Of a DNA stretch of 64,000 nt, positions 1 to 8,143 are shown one piece after another; positions within the stretch are counted from its first letter, which is position 1, and each line of letters begins with the position of its first letter. The translations under genes and the position numbers were made by a program. The notes below the pieces were generated by a model that worked only from the letters and a program-made list of their open reading frames with translations, was not told where the DNA came from and searched no databases. Origin of the DNA: an uncultured Streptomyces sp. (GTDB lineage: Bacteria; Actinomycetota; Actinomycetes; Streptomycetales; Streptomycetaceae); contig NZ_CANLBS010000008.1 in the NCBI RefSeq assembly GCF_947488945.1, positions 186,001-250,000 on the forward strand, written 5' to 3'.

Positions 1-1041
1 TTCGTGGTCCAGCGCCGTCAGCACCCCGTCGACCAGCGCGATCCGGTGCCGGGCCCCCCGGCAGTCGACCAGGTGCGGATCGCCCGGCAACCGTGCCGCA
101 GGGGCGGGGCCCACGGTCCGCCGTCCCGGTGCCAGGGAGTCGGCGACCAGAGGGTGCAGCCGGTCGGCGGTGAGGGCCCCGGTGCGGAGCAGTTCCACAT
201 CCGGCGGGGTCCAGGTCGCCGCGTGGGGCAGTACCGGCAGGGCGGAGGCCGCACCGCCCGGCGGTGCGGCGGTGATCCGCGCAGGATCCGTACCGAGGGC
301 CGGTTCCAGGACCAGCCGCCGCCGGGACCCCAGCCGCACGAGTACGGGCCCGGGGGCCAACCCGTCGGCCCGCAGCAGCAGTTCGGCCTCCCGCGCCCAG
401 CGGTCGACGGCAGGGCGCCCGACCGCGTCGTCGGCGGTCCCGTGCCCGTCCTCGGCCAGGGTGTTCGGCGCGCCGTCGGGCGGCCGGTCGGCGCCGGAGC
501 GTTCCCGCAGTTCGCCGGTCCTGCGGGCGTCCCACAGGTGGCGGTGCAGGTCGAGCCGGAACCGCCGGTCGGGCCGGGTGTGCGGATGGTGGAGCGCCCC
601 GGGGACGGGGTCCCCGTCGCCGCTCCACACCAGCAGGCTCATCCGCTGCTCGGCGTCCGCCCAGGCGGGCGGGGTGCGGACAGCGAGATGGACGGCTTGG
701 TTCCGGTCGTGCCGCTGCGTGCGGTACCGGGCGAGGGTGAGCGTCAGCCCCGGGCGCAGCAGCCCGTCCGGGGCTATCCGCGGCATGTGCCACCGCAACA
801 GGTCGGGGGCGAGGTGGCGGAGGTCGGCCCGTACGAGGGAGGCGAGTTCGCGTCCGTGGGTGCGGGTCAGCCGGCGCAGATCGAGGTCGACGTCGACGCC
901 CGCTGCCGCGCAGGCGCCTGCCCAGTCGCCGGAGCGGCGGCGGGCCGTGGCGGTCTCGATCACGGAGGGCGGCACGGCGAACTGTCGCACGCGCGGCCAG
1001 AAGTCGGTTCGGGGGTCTCCGTACGCGGTTTCGGTGAGCAT
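1..1041 (-). CDS. Hypothetical protein, C-terminus cut by window edge
   Basis: The reverse strand is open from an ATG at 1041 to the left edge without a stop, giving 347 residues of an incomplete protein. It begins MLTETAYGDPRTDFWPRVRQ and contains a soluble, Arg- and Leu-rich N-terminal half (RADLRHLAPDLLRWHMPR near residues 70-85) and a low-complexity Asp/Gly/Pro segment near residue 205. No signal peptide, membrane helix or catalytic motif is visible. Codon use, with G/C in nearly every third position, supports coding. I do not recognise the family and offer no function. The long plus-strand ORFs over this region are its shadows. Confidence 0.75.
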   Translation of the reverse strand, partial: MLTETAYGDPRTDFWPRVRQFAVPPSVIETATARRRSGDWAGACAAAGVDVDLDLRRLTRTHGRELASLVRADLRHLAPDLLRWHMPRIAPDGLLRPGLTLTLARYRTQRHDRNQAVHLAVRTPPAWADAEQRMSLLVWSGDGDPVPGALHHPHTRPDRRFRLDLHRHLWDARRTGELRERSGADRPPDGAPNTLAEDGHGTADDAVGRPAVDRWAREAELLLRADGLAPGPVLVRLGSRRRLVLEPALGTDPARITAAPPGGAASALPVLPHAATWTPPDVELLRTGALTADRLHPLVADSLAPGRRTVGPAPAARLPGDPHLVDCRGARHRIALVDGVLTALDHE

Positions 1042-1361
1042 CAGCACTCACCTTGCGCGGACGGGTCCCCCATTCTGCGAACGGAGTGGGTAGTCATCGC
1101 CGGGAGCATACGGCCCCGCGCCACCTGGCGCCATGCCTTTTCTCCCGCCGGGCGCGTCCCGCAGGTGACGGAAAGCGGTTCCGACGTACCGGCTTGACGA
1201 CACTTGGGGCGAACACGCCTCCCGCGCAACCGACTTGGTTCGAATCACGCGGACCCGTACTGGCTCCGCCACCCGCACAGCCTCTCGGGAAGTGGAGGCC
1301 CCCGGTTGAGAACGAGAAGAGGTGCCTGAGCTGCCTGAGGTGCCTGCTGGTGGTGCCCGTG
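1042..1361. other. Intergenic stretch, nothing identified
   Basis: This 320-base gap lies upstream of the unknown gene and downstream of the PadR gene. Overlapping ORFs here lack ribosome binding sites and have poor codon use. The stretch includes GGTTCGAATC at 1237-1246, which resembles a tRNA T-loop, but its flanks do not form a T-stem and no anticodon arm is present. Confidence 0.5.
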
Positions 1362-1874
1362 TCAGGCCAGCACTTCCCGAAGCCAGGACCTTTCCGCGCG
1401 GCTGGTGGCACGGGCGATGGTGAGCATGCCGCGCCGGTAGGGGTCGTCGGTGTCGTCGGCACCCAGTGGGCGGTCACCGTCGTGGAAGAAGCTCGCCGGC
1501 TGTTCGAGGAACTCCAGTCGGCGGCGCAGTACCGCGTGCTGGTCGGCGGTGTCGGGCAGGTGGGAGAGGAAGGCCAGGACGGTGAAGTAACGGGTGCTGT
1601 CGCTGATGGCAAAGCCGTCGGCATCCCGCAGTCGGCGCAGCAGCTCGCGGCGGCCGGCATCGGTCAGGGTCAGGGTGTACCGCCGAGCGGCCGAAGCGCC
1701 TGGTTCGGTCTGCCGAGCGAGCAGTCCGGCGCTGACCAGCCGGTTGATCGCCGGGTAGAGACTGCCGTCGCTGACCGGCCGGGCATGACCGGACAACTGA
1801 GCTATGCGCTGACGCAGTTGATACCCGTGCAGTGGCTCCTCAGCCAGGAATCCCAGGATCGCGAGTTCGAGCAT
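1362..1874 (-). CDS. PadR-family transcriptional regulator
   Basis: This 170-aa protein has the PadR winged-helix pattern at its N-terminus: MLELAILGFLAEEPLHGYQL followed by SDGSLYPAINRLVSAGLL and a wing (RRYTLTLTDAGRREL, residues about 65-80). A helical C-terminal half probably forms the dimer interface, as in the Vir-type PadR subgroup. I chose the ATG at 1874 because MLELAILGFL is the usual start of the family; longer in-frame starts would run into the neighbouring promoter. It is divergent from the isochorismatase-like gene, 55 bases away, with a palindrome between them. By family precedent it is likely to repress itself and that hydrolase; the inducer is unknown. Confidence 0.88.
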   Translation of the reverse strand: MLELAILGFLAEEPLHGYQLRQRIAQLSGHARPVSDGSLYPAINRLVSAGLLARQTEPGASAARRYTLTLTDAGRRELLRRLRDADGFAISDSTRYFTVLAFLSHLPDTADQHAVLRRRLEFLEQPASFFHDGDRPLGADDTDDPYRRGMLTIARATSRAERSWLREVLA

Positions 1875-1890
1875 GCTGCTACTCTCGCAC

Positions 1891-1916
1891 ATCGAAACGA
1901 GGTACCTCGAATCGAT
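1891..1916. promoter_or_regulatory. Probable PadR operator in divergent promoter
   Basis: A 26-base imperfect palindrome is centred on GGTACC at 1901-1906. The half sites are ATCGAAACGAGGT and ACCTCGAATCGAT, and 11 of 13 positions are symmetrical. It lies in the 55-base gap between the PadR gene and the divergent hydrolase, where a dimeric winged-helix regulator would control both. The site is seen directly; its use by this PadR is inferred. Confidence 0.6.
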
Positions 1917-1929
1917 GCAGGAGGCGGGC

Positions 1930-2619
1930 ATGACGTACACCGAGGAATGGGTGACCACGCGAGCGCGTAACGCCTACGAGTACGGCCGGGCATCGTTCGG
2001 CGTACGGCCCGAACGGACAGCACTGCTGGTCATCGACATGCAGGACGAGTTCGTCCGGCCCGGCTGGAGTCCCTACTGGGTGCCCGCGGCCACTCGGATG
2101 GCGCCACGGCTGCGGCAACTCGTCGAAGAGTGCCGGGGCGCCTCGGTTCCGGTGATCTGGACCATTTTCGATGACACCCATCTCGGTCTGGACCGGCCGC
2201 ACGCCCTGCGGTTCCTCCCGCACGCCGACACCGAGTGGCGCCGGCCGGGCCCGGCCGAGGTGTGGGCTCCGATGGGCCGCCGCCTCGACGAGGCCGTGAT
2301 CCGCAAGCCCTCCTACGGGGCGTTCTACGACACCCCGCTCGACACGGTGCTGCGCAATCTCGGCCGCGACACGGTCATCGTCACCGGAACGCTCACCAAC
2401 TACTGCTGTGGCACCACGGCCCGGCAGGCATACGAACGCGGCTACAAGGTCGTCTTCGGGGCCGACGTCACGGCCACCGACGACGAGTCCCGGCAGGAAC
2501 CCGAACTCGCCGTCCTGCGCAAAGGCTTCGCGCTCGTTCTGACCGCCGAAGAGATCACCAACCGACTGACCGCAGCCCCACCTGCGTCACGGGACGAGGA
2601 GCGGACGTACGTCGCCTGA
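1930..2619 (+). CDS. Isochorismatase-family cysteine hydrolase
   Basis: This 229-aa protein has the isochorismatase-like fold signatures and the expected Asp-Lys-Cys triad: LLVIDMQDEF (Asp, about residue 38), VIRKPSYGAF (Lys, about residue 124) and TLTNYCCGTTAR (Cys, about residue 159). Relatives hydrolyse amides or vinyl ethers (nicotinamidase, N-carbamoylsarcosine amidase, isochorismatase); the substrate cannot be told from sequence. I chose the ATG at 1930 because AGGAGG lies 5-6 bases upstream. The divergent PadR gene suggests induction by a small molecule, perhaps an amide or aromatic compound. It appears to be monocistronic. Confidence 0.88.
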   Translation: MTYTEEWVTTRARNAYEYGRASFGVRPERTALLVIDMQDEFVRPGWSPYWVPAATRMAPRLRQLVEECRGASVPVIWTIFDDTHLGLDRPHALRFLPHADTEWRRPGPAEVWAPMGRRLDEAVIRKPSYGAFYDTPLDTVLRNLGRDTVIVTGTLTNYCCGTTARQAYERGYKVVFGADVTATDDESRQEPELAVLRKGFALVLTAEEITNRLTAAPPASRDEERTYVA

Positions 2620-2673
2620 TGCGGCACCGGGCGTACTGCCCCGCGTCGCACCGCCCTTCACCACCCCGCCCCC

Positions 2674-3162
2674 CTACTGCCCCGGCGTCGCCGGGCCCGT
2701 GGGCAGGGGCAGCGACGACGCGCTTCCCGGCGACGGCGTGGCGGTGGCCGCTTCGGGGGCGGAGGCCGAGGGGACGGGGGCGGCCGTGGGTCCGGAGTCT
2801 GCGGGCTGCGGGGACGGCGCGTCCGGGGGCGCGTCGCTCGGGCCCGGTTCCGCGGGCACGGGGGCGGCCGTCGGGGTGCCCGCGGGGCGCGGCACGGGCG
2901 GGGACGTCGGGGCGGGCGGGGAGGCGGGGAGGACGGGCGGCGGGGCCGTGCGGACGGGCAGCACCAGAAGCACCGCGCCGGCACACAGCAGTCCGGTTCC
3001 GACGCCGAGCGCGGCGCGGCGGCGGCGCCGGGAGACCGCGCGCCTGCGGACCGCCTCGAACCGGCCCGGGGGCGCGACGAGCCGGTCGGGGGCGGGCCGC
3101 AGGATGACGGCGAGGAAGTCGTCCTGCTCGAACTCCGGGTCCTCGTCAGCGCGTGTGATCAA
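2674..3162 (-). CDS. Small membrane protein with Pro/Ser-rich exterior, coupled to sigma factor
   Basis: This 162-aa protein has a charged cytoplasmic N-terminus of about 50 residues, a run of arginines, one transmembrane helix (about residues 52-71, AALGVGTGLLCAGAVLLVLP) and a long Pro/Ala/Ser-rich tail. The start is TTG at 3162 with GAGGAG 5 bases upstream, and it overlaps the end of the sigma factor gene by 17 bases, so the two are probably translationally coupled. By position it could be the cognate membrane anti-sigma factor, but the zinc-binding His-x3-Cys-x2-Cys motif of ZAS proteins is absent and the cytoplasmic part is short. The function is therefore open. Confidence 0.7.
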   Translation of the reverse strand: MITRADEDPEFEQDDFLAVILRPAPDRLVAPPGRFEAVRRRAVSRRRRRAALGVGTGLLCAGAVLLVLPVRTAPPPVLPASPPAPTSPPVPRPAGTPTAAPVPAEPGPSDAPPDAPSPQPADSGPTAAPVPSASAPEAATATPSPGSASSLPLPTGPATPGQ

Positions 3163-3637
3163 GGCTTCTCCTCAGGTGGGCGCGGAGCAGTTCGCGGGCC
3201 GCGTGGAGATCGGCCTTGATCGTTCCTTCTTTGCGTCCGGTCAGTTCGGACACCTCCCGCACCGGCATGTCGGCGTAATAGTGCAGCAGGATCGGCACCC
3301 GCAGCCGTTCGGGCAGCGACTGGACCAGCATCCGGACCGACGGATCCTCCTGCTCGGCGTGCGGGCCGACGGCGGCCTCGGTCGTGACGCGCCGGATGGT
3401 CGTGCGCTCGCGTTCCAGTCTGCGCCAGTGGTCGCGCACCAGGTTGGCGGCCGTGACGTAGAGGAAGCCGCGTGGCTCCTCCACGTGGGACCAGCGGGAC
3501 CAGAGCCGGGTGAACGCCTCGGAGGCTATTTCGTGGGCCGTCCCGTCGTCGTCGACCAGGCGGCGGCACCATCCGGCGAGACGCGGATAGAGGGCGGCGA
3601 ACAGCTCGGACGCTGCTCTGTCGCGGGACCGGTTCAA
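3146..3637 (-). CDS. ECF-type RNA polymerase sigma factor
   Basis: This protein of about 163 aa has sigma-70 region 2 (SELFAALYPRLAGWCRRLVD through RGFLYVTAANLVRDHWRR) and region 4 (LPERLRVPILLHYYADMPVR, then a recognition helix REVSELTGRKEGTIKADLHA). I prefer the TTG at 3637, preceded by GGAGAG and matching the start of region 2; the reading frame stays open to a GTG at 3799, so a longer N-terminus is possible. The gene overlaps the downstream small membrane protein by 17 bases. It would direct polymerase to a small regulon, probably envelope or stress related; no matching promoter motif was identified. Confidence 0.85.
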   Translation of the reverse strand: MNRSRDRAASELFAALYPRLAGWCRRLVDDDGTAHEIASEAFTRLWSRWSHVEEPRGFLYVTAANLVRDHWRRLERERTTIRRVTTEAAVGPHAEQEDPSVRMLVQSLPERLRVPILLHYYADMPVREVSELTGRKEGTIKADLHAARELLRAHLRRSLDHTR

Positions 3638-3868
3638 CGCTCTCCAGGTTTCTGACGGGCCGTGCCGGTGGGGGTGTGCGCCGCACGGGAGATACGGAAC
3701 GTGGTGGCACCGGATCCGGCGGTGCGGGTCCCCGCCACCCGTGCCGCCCGGCCCGTCAGGGAGGACAGCCGTACGGGTGGACGGGTGGACGGGTTCCACG
3801 GGTGGGGCGCCGGGTGCGGGAGAGGAGCGCCGGGAGCCGGGGCGCGGGGTCCCCGGTCCGGTTCGCCG

Positions 3869-4528
3869 TCACCGCGCGCCGGGGCCGAGTCCGGCGAACA
3901 CGATCACGTTGTCGCGGTAGCCCTGTCCGGTGCGCGGGCCGCCGCAGGTGATGAGGCGCAGCTCCGGCCGGTCCACGTTCCCGTAGACGTCGTCCGTCGG
4001 GAAACCGGTCTTGGCGACGGTCCGTACGGAGGTCACCGCGAACACCACGGAGGCGCCGCCCTCCAGGCGTACGTCGACATGGTCGCCCCGATGCAGCCGG
4101 GCGAGGTGCCGGAACACCCCGTCGCCGTAGGAGCCGACGGTGGCGTGGCCCAGCAGCACCGACGGGCCGGTGCGGCCCGGAGCGGGCGAGTGCCGGTACC
4201 AGCCGGCGACGTCGTGCGCCTCCATCGGCGGCACCTCGACGGTGCCGTCCGGGGCGAGGCCCAGACGCATGACGGCGGTGTCCACGCCGATGGCCGGAAC
4301 GAGCAGCCGGACGGGCGCCGGGGCCGCGCCCGTGCGCGCGGAGCCGGTCGGCCCGCCGGACGCCGGCGCACGGGCTGCGTCCGGGGCCGACGGGGCGCCG
4401 TGCGCCGGGCCGGCGTCCGGGCCGTCCGGCCGGGCCCGCGGTGCCGGATCGGCGTCCGGGCCGCCGCACCCCGCCAGGAGCGAGGTCAGCGCGGCGGCCC
4501 CGAACGCCCGCCTGGAGAGAGCGGTCAC
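3869..4528 (-). CDS. Class F sortase
   Basis: This 219-aa exported transpeptidase has an N-terminal signal with a lipobox (LLAGC, Cys21) behind a double Arg (SRRAFG), suggesting a lipoprotein, possibly Tat-exported. A linker follows and then the sortase barrel with His128 (LLGHATVG), Cys195 (LITCGG) and Arg205 (GYRDN), the catalytic triad of sortases. Class F enzymes are typical of actinobacteria and attach LPXTG-like proteins to the wall. The GTG start at 4528 overlaps the stop of the upstream surface-protein gene as GTGA, so enzyme and probable substrate are translated together. Confidence 0.88.
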   Translation of the reverse strand: MTALSRRAFGAAALTSLLAGCGGPDADPAPRARPDGPDAGPAHGAPSAPDAARAPASGGPTGSARTGAAPAPVRLLVPAIGVDTAVMRLGLAPDGTVEVPPMEAHDVAGWYRHSPAPGRTGPSVLLGHATVGSYGDGVFRHLARLHRGDHVDVRLEGGASVVFAVTSVRTVAKTGFPTDDVYGNVDRPELRLITCGGPRTGQGYRDNVIVFAGLGPGAR

Positions 4529-4923
4529 GCCTCGTTCGCCCGGCGGCGGACCACGAGGAATCCGGCCCCGCCCAGTGCGGCGAGGGCGGCCGCGCCGCCG
4601 CCGATCAGGGCGCCGTCGCCGCCGGAGGTCGCCGGGTCGGACCCGGCGACCTCACCGGTGTCCGGGGCTCCCGACGGCACCACGGCGACCTGGCTCGGCG
4701 CGTCCGCCGGCACGGGCGCGGCGCTGCCGGGCTGCTCGGTGGCTGCGGGCTCGGGGGTGGCGGCTTCGGCGGTGGCGGGTGCGGAGGCGGCCGGGGTCGG
4801 CGCCTCGGTCGGCGCGCCGGGGACAGGCGACGGGGCCGAGCCGTCGGCGAACGCGGGCGCGCCGCCGGCCAGTACGGCGGTGGTGGCGGCAAGTACCAGG
4901 GCACTCAGGGCGGTTCGGCGCAC
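4525..4923 (-). CDS. Small cell-surface protein, probable sortase substrate
   Basis: This protein of about 132 aa has a Sec signal peptide (VRRTALSALVLAATTAVLAG, then APAFA), an Ala/Pro/Thr-rich stalk, a P-D-T-G-E motif near residue 92, a C-terminal hydrophobic helix (GALIGGGAAALAALGGAGFL) and a positive tail (RRRANEA). This is the layout of a cell-wall sorting signal, although the motif reads A-P-D-T-G rather than the canonical L-P-x-T-G. I chose the GTG at 4923 because it opens a clean signal peptide and has GAGAG upstream. The gene is coupled to the sortase by a 4-base overlap, which supports an enzyme-substrate pair. Confidence 0.75.
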   Translation of the reverse strand: MRRTALSALVLAATTAVLAGGAPAFADGSAPSPVPGAPTEAPTPAASAPATAEAATPEPAATEQPGSAAPVPADAPSQVAVVPSGAPDTGEVAGSDPATSGGDGALIGGGAAALAALGGAGFLVVRRRANEA

Positions 4924-5139
4924 AGGTCGCTCTCTTTCGTCGTCGGCACGCCGGGGGAACCGGCGGGCTCGTTCACGGGACGCACCAAGAGACGAGGGAG
5001 CGAGGGAGCGGGTTGTAAAGGAATGGCAAAGCCGGCGGGGCGGTCCCGCCCCGTACCCGGACGCCACGCGCGGCCCCGCACCGCGTACGGGACCGGGCCG
5101 AGGGCTTGTCGGCCGGAGGACCGAAGTCCCGGTGACGGA

Positions 5140-5184
5140 GGGTTCGACGGCCGAGGGCTCGACGGCCGAGAGCTCGACGGCGGG
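5140..5184. repeat. Three tandem copies of a 15-base unit
   Basis: Units of the form GRGCTCGACGGCCGA run from 5140 to 5184 with few changes. The array ends 2 bases from the stop codon of the GNAT-like gene. It is short and may be a minor replication-slippage array; I see no further role. Confidence 0.6.
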
Positions 5185-5186
5185 GT

Positions 5187-5687
5187 TCAGCCGTCGGTCG
5201 GGGCCGGCGGGGCGAGGTGGGCGCAGCGGCGCTTGCCGGTGGCCGCGAACACCCGCATGCGGTGCATGAGGTCGCGGGTCAGGCGGCGTTCGAGCGTGGT
5301 GCGCCAGGCGTAACCCGGGTAGCGGGTGCGCAGGTGGGACAGGGCGCGCGAGCCCAGGCCGCTGCGGTGGAACTGGTGCGCGACGTCGAGGCCGGTGATC
5401 AGCCCCTGCCCGCAGGAGCGGCAGACCTCGAAGGTCACCTGGCCGACGACCTTGCGGAAGTGGACCATCAGCAGGCACTGGACGGCCGTCTCACCGGGCG
5501 CGGTGGGCTGGACGAGCTCGATGTCCCGGTAGACCACGATCCTCCGGTGCCATTCGCCCCGGCGATGACCGGGTCGGCGGTGGCGGCCCGCCTTGCGGTG
5601 CTCGGGGCGGGCGGCCCCGGTCCCCGGAACACCGGAGGCACCGGAGGCGATGACGGGTGCGTGCGACCGCGGGAGGATTCCAAGCAT
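5187..5687 (-). CDS. Probable GNAT-like acyltransferase / hypothetical
   Basis: This 166-aa protein contains a GNAT-like core: alternating strands (LLMVHFRKVVGQVTFEVC) followed by DVAHQFHRSGLGSRALSHLR, which resembles the R-x-x-G-x-G/A acetyl-CoA loop and helix. A Cys pair (CRSCG) lies between. The start is taken as ATG at 5687 with GAGAG just upstream. The N-terminal 40 residues are basic and low in complexity, so the true start may be internal. The match to GNAT is partial, substrate and partner are unknown, and the neighbours give no pathway. Confidence 0.6.
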   Translation of the reverse strand: MLGILPRSHAPVIASGASGVPGTGAARPEHRKAGRHRRPGHRRGEWHRRIVVYRDIELVQPTAPGETAVQCLLMVHFRKVVGQVTFEVCRSCGQGLITGLDVAHQFHRSGLGSRALSHLRTRYPGYAWRTTLERRLTRDLMHRMRVFAATGKRRCAHLAPPAPTDG

Positions 5688-5777
5688 TTCTCTCGCTTGC
5701 CCCGTCACCGTCCCCCGATGCGCGGTGGCCGGGGACCGTTCCCGCACCGCGTGCGCGGCACGGCCCCCGGACCGGCG

Positions 5778-7001
5778 CTACCGGCTGAGGCGCCGACGGT
5801 CCGCGTCGCTCCATTTGCGCACGTCACGCGGGGTGACGTACGGCTCCGAGTCGGCGGGGAGCCCGCCCGCGATGGCGCGGCCCCGGGCCAGTTCGGCGTC
5901 GAATTCCAGGCCGAGCAGAATGGCGAGATTGGTGATCCACAGCCACACCAGGAAGATGATCACCCCGGCGAGCGCCCCGTACGTCTTGTTGTACGAGCTG
6001 AAGTTCGCGACGTAGAACGCGAAGCCGGCCGACGCGGCCAGCCAGATCACCACGGCCAGGAAGCTGCCGGGGCTGACCCAGGTGAAGCCGCGGCCCTTGG
6101 CGTTGGGAGCCGCCCAGTAGAGCAGGGCGATCATGAGGGTGACGAGCACCACCAGCACCGGCCACTTGGCGAAGGACCAGACGGTCATCGCGGTGTCGCC
6201 GACGCCGAGGGTGGTGCCGAGACGGTGGGCGATGCCGCCGGAGAGCACGACGATGAGGGCGCTGGCGCACGCCATGACCATCAGGGCCACGGTCATGCCG
6301 ACCCGGATCGGCAGCACCTTCCAGACCGGGCGCCCTTCCGGCAGGTCGTAGACCGCGTTGGCCGAGCGGATGAAGGCGGCGACGTAGCCGGAGGCGGACC
6401 AGAGGGCGGCGAGCAGGCCGACGACGGCGAGCAGCGAGCCCGTGCCGGCGCTCCCCTGGAGCTGGTTCACGGCGTCCGTGAGGATGTCGCGCACGGAGCC
6501 CGGCGCCAGGTCCCGCAGGTTGTCCAGCACCTTCTGCGTGGTGTCGCGGCCCGCGATGCCGAGCAGGGACACCAGCACCAGCAGGGCCGGGAAGAGGGCC
6601 AGCACGCTGTAGTAGGTGAGTCCGGCGGCGCGGTCGGTGAGTTCGTCGTCCTTGAACTCCCTCGCCGTCCGGCCCAGGACCCGGAGGAAGGAACCGAAGG
6701 AGAGGTCCGTGGGGTGGTCGGGGGCGTTGCGCTCGACGTCGTCGCCCGGACCGGGCCGGTCGTCGTCCGCCGTGCCGGCGGCGGGTCCGTCGTCGTCGCC
6801 GCGGGACTCCGCCCGCCCGCCCGCCGGGGCCTTGGTCAGGGCGTCGTCGGTCCGGGGACCGTAGGGGGCGGCACCGTCGGTCCAGCCGTCCGGTCCGGGG
6901 CCGGTACGCGGGTCGGACGAGGTACTGAGCGGGCCCGTGGCGTCCGTGCGGGGGGCGGTCCCCGCTTCCTGCTTCCGGAAAAGCTTCATCTCTTCGTTCA
7001 T
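5778..7001 (-). CDS. YihY/virulence factor BrkB-family membrane protein
   Basis: This 407-aa inner-membrane protein starts at ATG 7001 with AGAGAGG upstream. The first 110 residues are an acidic, low-complexity cytoplasmic extension. The YihY/BrkB core follows: DRAAGLTYYSVLALFPALLV, then about six hydrophobic helices including the signature around LLAALWSASGYVAAFIRSAN and YNKTYGALAGVIIFLVWLWI. Members were once called RNase BN, but this is generally considered wrong; a transport or envelope role is more likely. It is expressed alone; the hairpin at 7146-7199 ends the upstream DUF4235 transcript. Confidence 0.9.
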   Translation of the reverse strand: MNEEMKLFRKQEAGTAPRTDATGPLSTSSDPRTGPGPDGWTDGAAPYGPRTDDALTKAPAGGRAESRGDDDGPAAGTADDDRPGPGDDVERNAPDHPTDLSFGSFLRVLGRTAREFKDDELTDRAAGLTYYSVLALFPALLVLVSLLGIAGRDTTQKVLDNLRDLAPGSVRDILTDAVNQLQGSAGTGSLLAVVGLLAALWSASGYVAAFIRSANAVYDLPEGRPVWKVLPIRVGMTVALMVMACASALIVVLSGGIAHRLGTTLGVGDTAMTVWSFAKWPVLVVLVTLMIALLYWAAPNAKGRGFTWVSPGSFLAVVIWLAASAGFAFYVANFSSYNKTYGALAGVIIFLVWLWITNLAILLGLEFDAELARGRAIAGGLPADSEPYVTPRDVRKWSDADRRRLSR

Positions 7002-7145
7002 GCCTCTCTGGGGGAGGGCGCCCGTCCGGGCACGTACGGGGTACGGGTGTCGGTCCTGAGCCCCGCGGCCGGCGTCCGGGGGTTCGGGGGCCGGGGATTC
7101 GGGGGCCGGGGCCGGGGTTCGTGCGGAGTACCGGGCCGACGAGGA

Positions 7146-7199
7146 GCGCCGAGCGCGTGGCCCTGGGCCTCGGGGGTCCGTGGGCCACGCGCTCGGCGC
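7146..7199 (-). terminator. Long-stem terminator of the DUF3618-DUF4235 pair
   Basis: Two perfectly complementary 17-base arms (GCGCCGAGCGCGTGGCC at 7146-7162 and its complement at 7183-7199) flank a 20-base loop. The element sits 83 bases past the DUF4235 stop. There is no T-tract, as is common in streptomycetes. Confidence 0.7.
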
Positions 7200-7281
7200 G
7201 TCCTGCTGCCGCCGGGCCTTGCGGGACCGGGTCCGTACCTGGCGGGTCCCGCTCACCCGGCGTCCGGCTGTCGTCGGCCGC

Positions 7282-7551
7282 TCAGGCGGGCCAACTGCCC
7301 GTCGCGCGGCGGACGGCGATGGCGCCGCCGCGGTCGACGGCCGCCTTCACCGCGGCGAACACCGCGCCCCGCAGGGACATGGCGAGCAATATCTCTCCCC
7401 AGCCGCGGTCCTCGTCGGTGGCGCTCGGCGCGTCGTCCTGGTGGCCCAGCCGCTTCCACAGCTGGTCGAACACGGCCCCGGCGACCAGACCGCCCGCCGC
7501 GCCGACCGCGAAGCCGACCGGACCGTAGACGTTCTTCGGCACCTTCCGCAT
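7282..7551 (-). CDS. DUF4235 membrane protein
   Basis: This 89-aa protein begins MRKVPKNVYGPVGFAVGAAG and has two hydrophobic segments (about residues 10-28 and 55-75), which is the DUF4235 pattern. The start overlaps the stop of the upstream DUF3618 gene as TGATG, so translation is coupled. DUF3618-DUF4235 pairs are common in actinobacteria, often beside stress or envelope genes, and no function is established. The length is normal for the family. Confidence 0.85.
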   Translation of the reverse strand: MRKVPKNVYGPVGFAVGAAGGLVAGAVFDQLWKRLGHQDDAPSATDEDRGWGEILLAMSLRGAVFAAVKAAVDRGGAIAVRRATGSWPA

Positions 7552-7973
7552 CAGCGCGTCCCCCTGCGGCGGACGACGAGGACCAGCACCAGCGCCGCCG
7601 CGGCGCCGACCAGCAGCGGAACGCGGTTGCCGCGTGCGGTGTCCGCGACCTCGTGGGCGGTGTCCTGCACGGCCTGCGGCGACTTCTCCCGCCACGTGCC
7701 GGCCGCGGTGGCGCCGGCGGACGCGAGGTGTTCCCTGGCCTGCCCGGCGATCTCCACCGCCTGCGTCTTCGCCTGTGCCGCGCTCTTCGCGGCCTGGGCC
7801 TTGGCCTCGGTGGCGAGTTCCTTGGCGCGCGCGGCGGGCACCTGGCCCTTCGCCGCGAGGGCCTCCACGGTCTTCCCCGCTTCCTGACGGGCGCCCTCGG
7901 CCCGTGCGCGCAGTTCGCCGGCGGTCGGCGTATGGCCGCCCTTGCCGCTGTCCTGGGAGAAACCGTTGCTCAT
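7551..7973 (-). CDS. DUF3618 membrane-anchored protein
   Basis: This 140-aa protein has an N-terminal DUF3618 motif (ELRARAEGARQEAGKTVEAL, residues about 18-40), a long Ala/Lys/Gln-rich amphipathic helix likely to be a coiled coil (residues about 45-100), and one C-terminal transmembrane helix with an RRR anchor (VPLLVGAAAALVLVLVVRRR). The ATG at 7973 has AGGAAGGG upstream. It probably forms a membrane-tethered coiled coil with its coupled partner DUF4235; the role is unknown. Confidence 0.85.
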   Translation of the reverse strand: MSNGFSQDSGKGGHTPTAGELRARAEGARQEAGKTVEALAAKGQVPAARAKELATEAKAQAAKSAAQAKTQAVEIAGQAREHLASAGATAAGTWREKSPQAVQDTAHEVADTARGNRVPLLVGAAAALVLVLVVRRRGTR

Positions 7974-8143
7974 CGGTGTGCCCTTCCTGAGTCGCGCCCA
8001 CGGCGTGCCGGAAGGTCTCGGTCCGGCGCGCTCTTTCCTGGTGCGCTCCGGGTACCCGGTCGTACGGGGTTCAGGCATCCGGCGGCGCAGGACGCCCCGC
8101 GACGCGTGGTCGGGCGGCGCAGGACGCTCCCGCGACGCGTCGT

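Noticed and set aside
1237..1246. GGTTCGAATC resembling a tRNA T-loop
   Set aside because: Flanking bases do not pair to form a T-stem on either strand, and no anticodon or acceptor arm fits around it.
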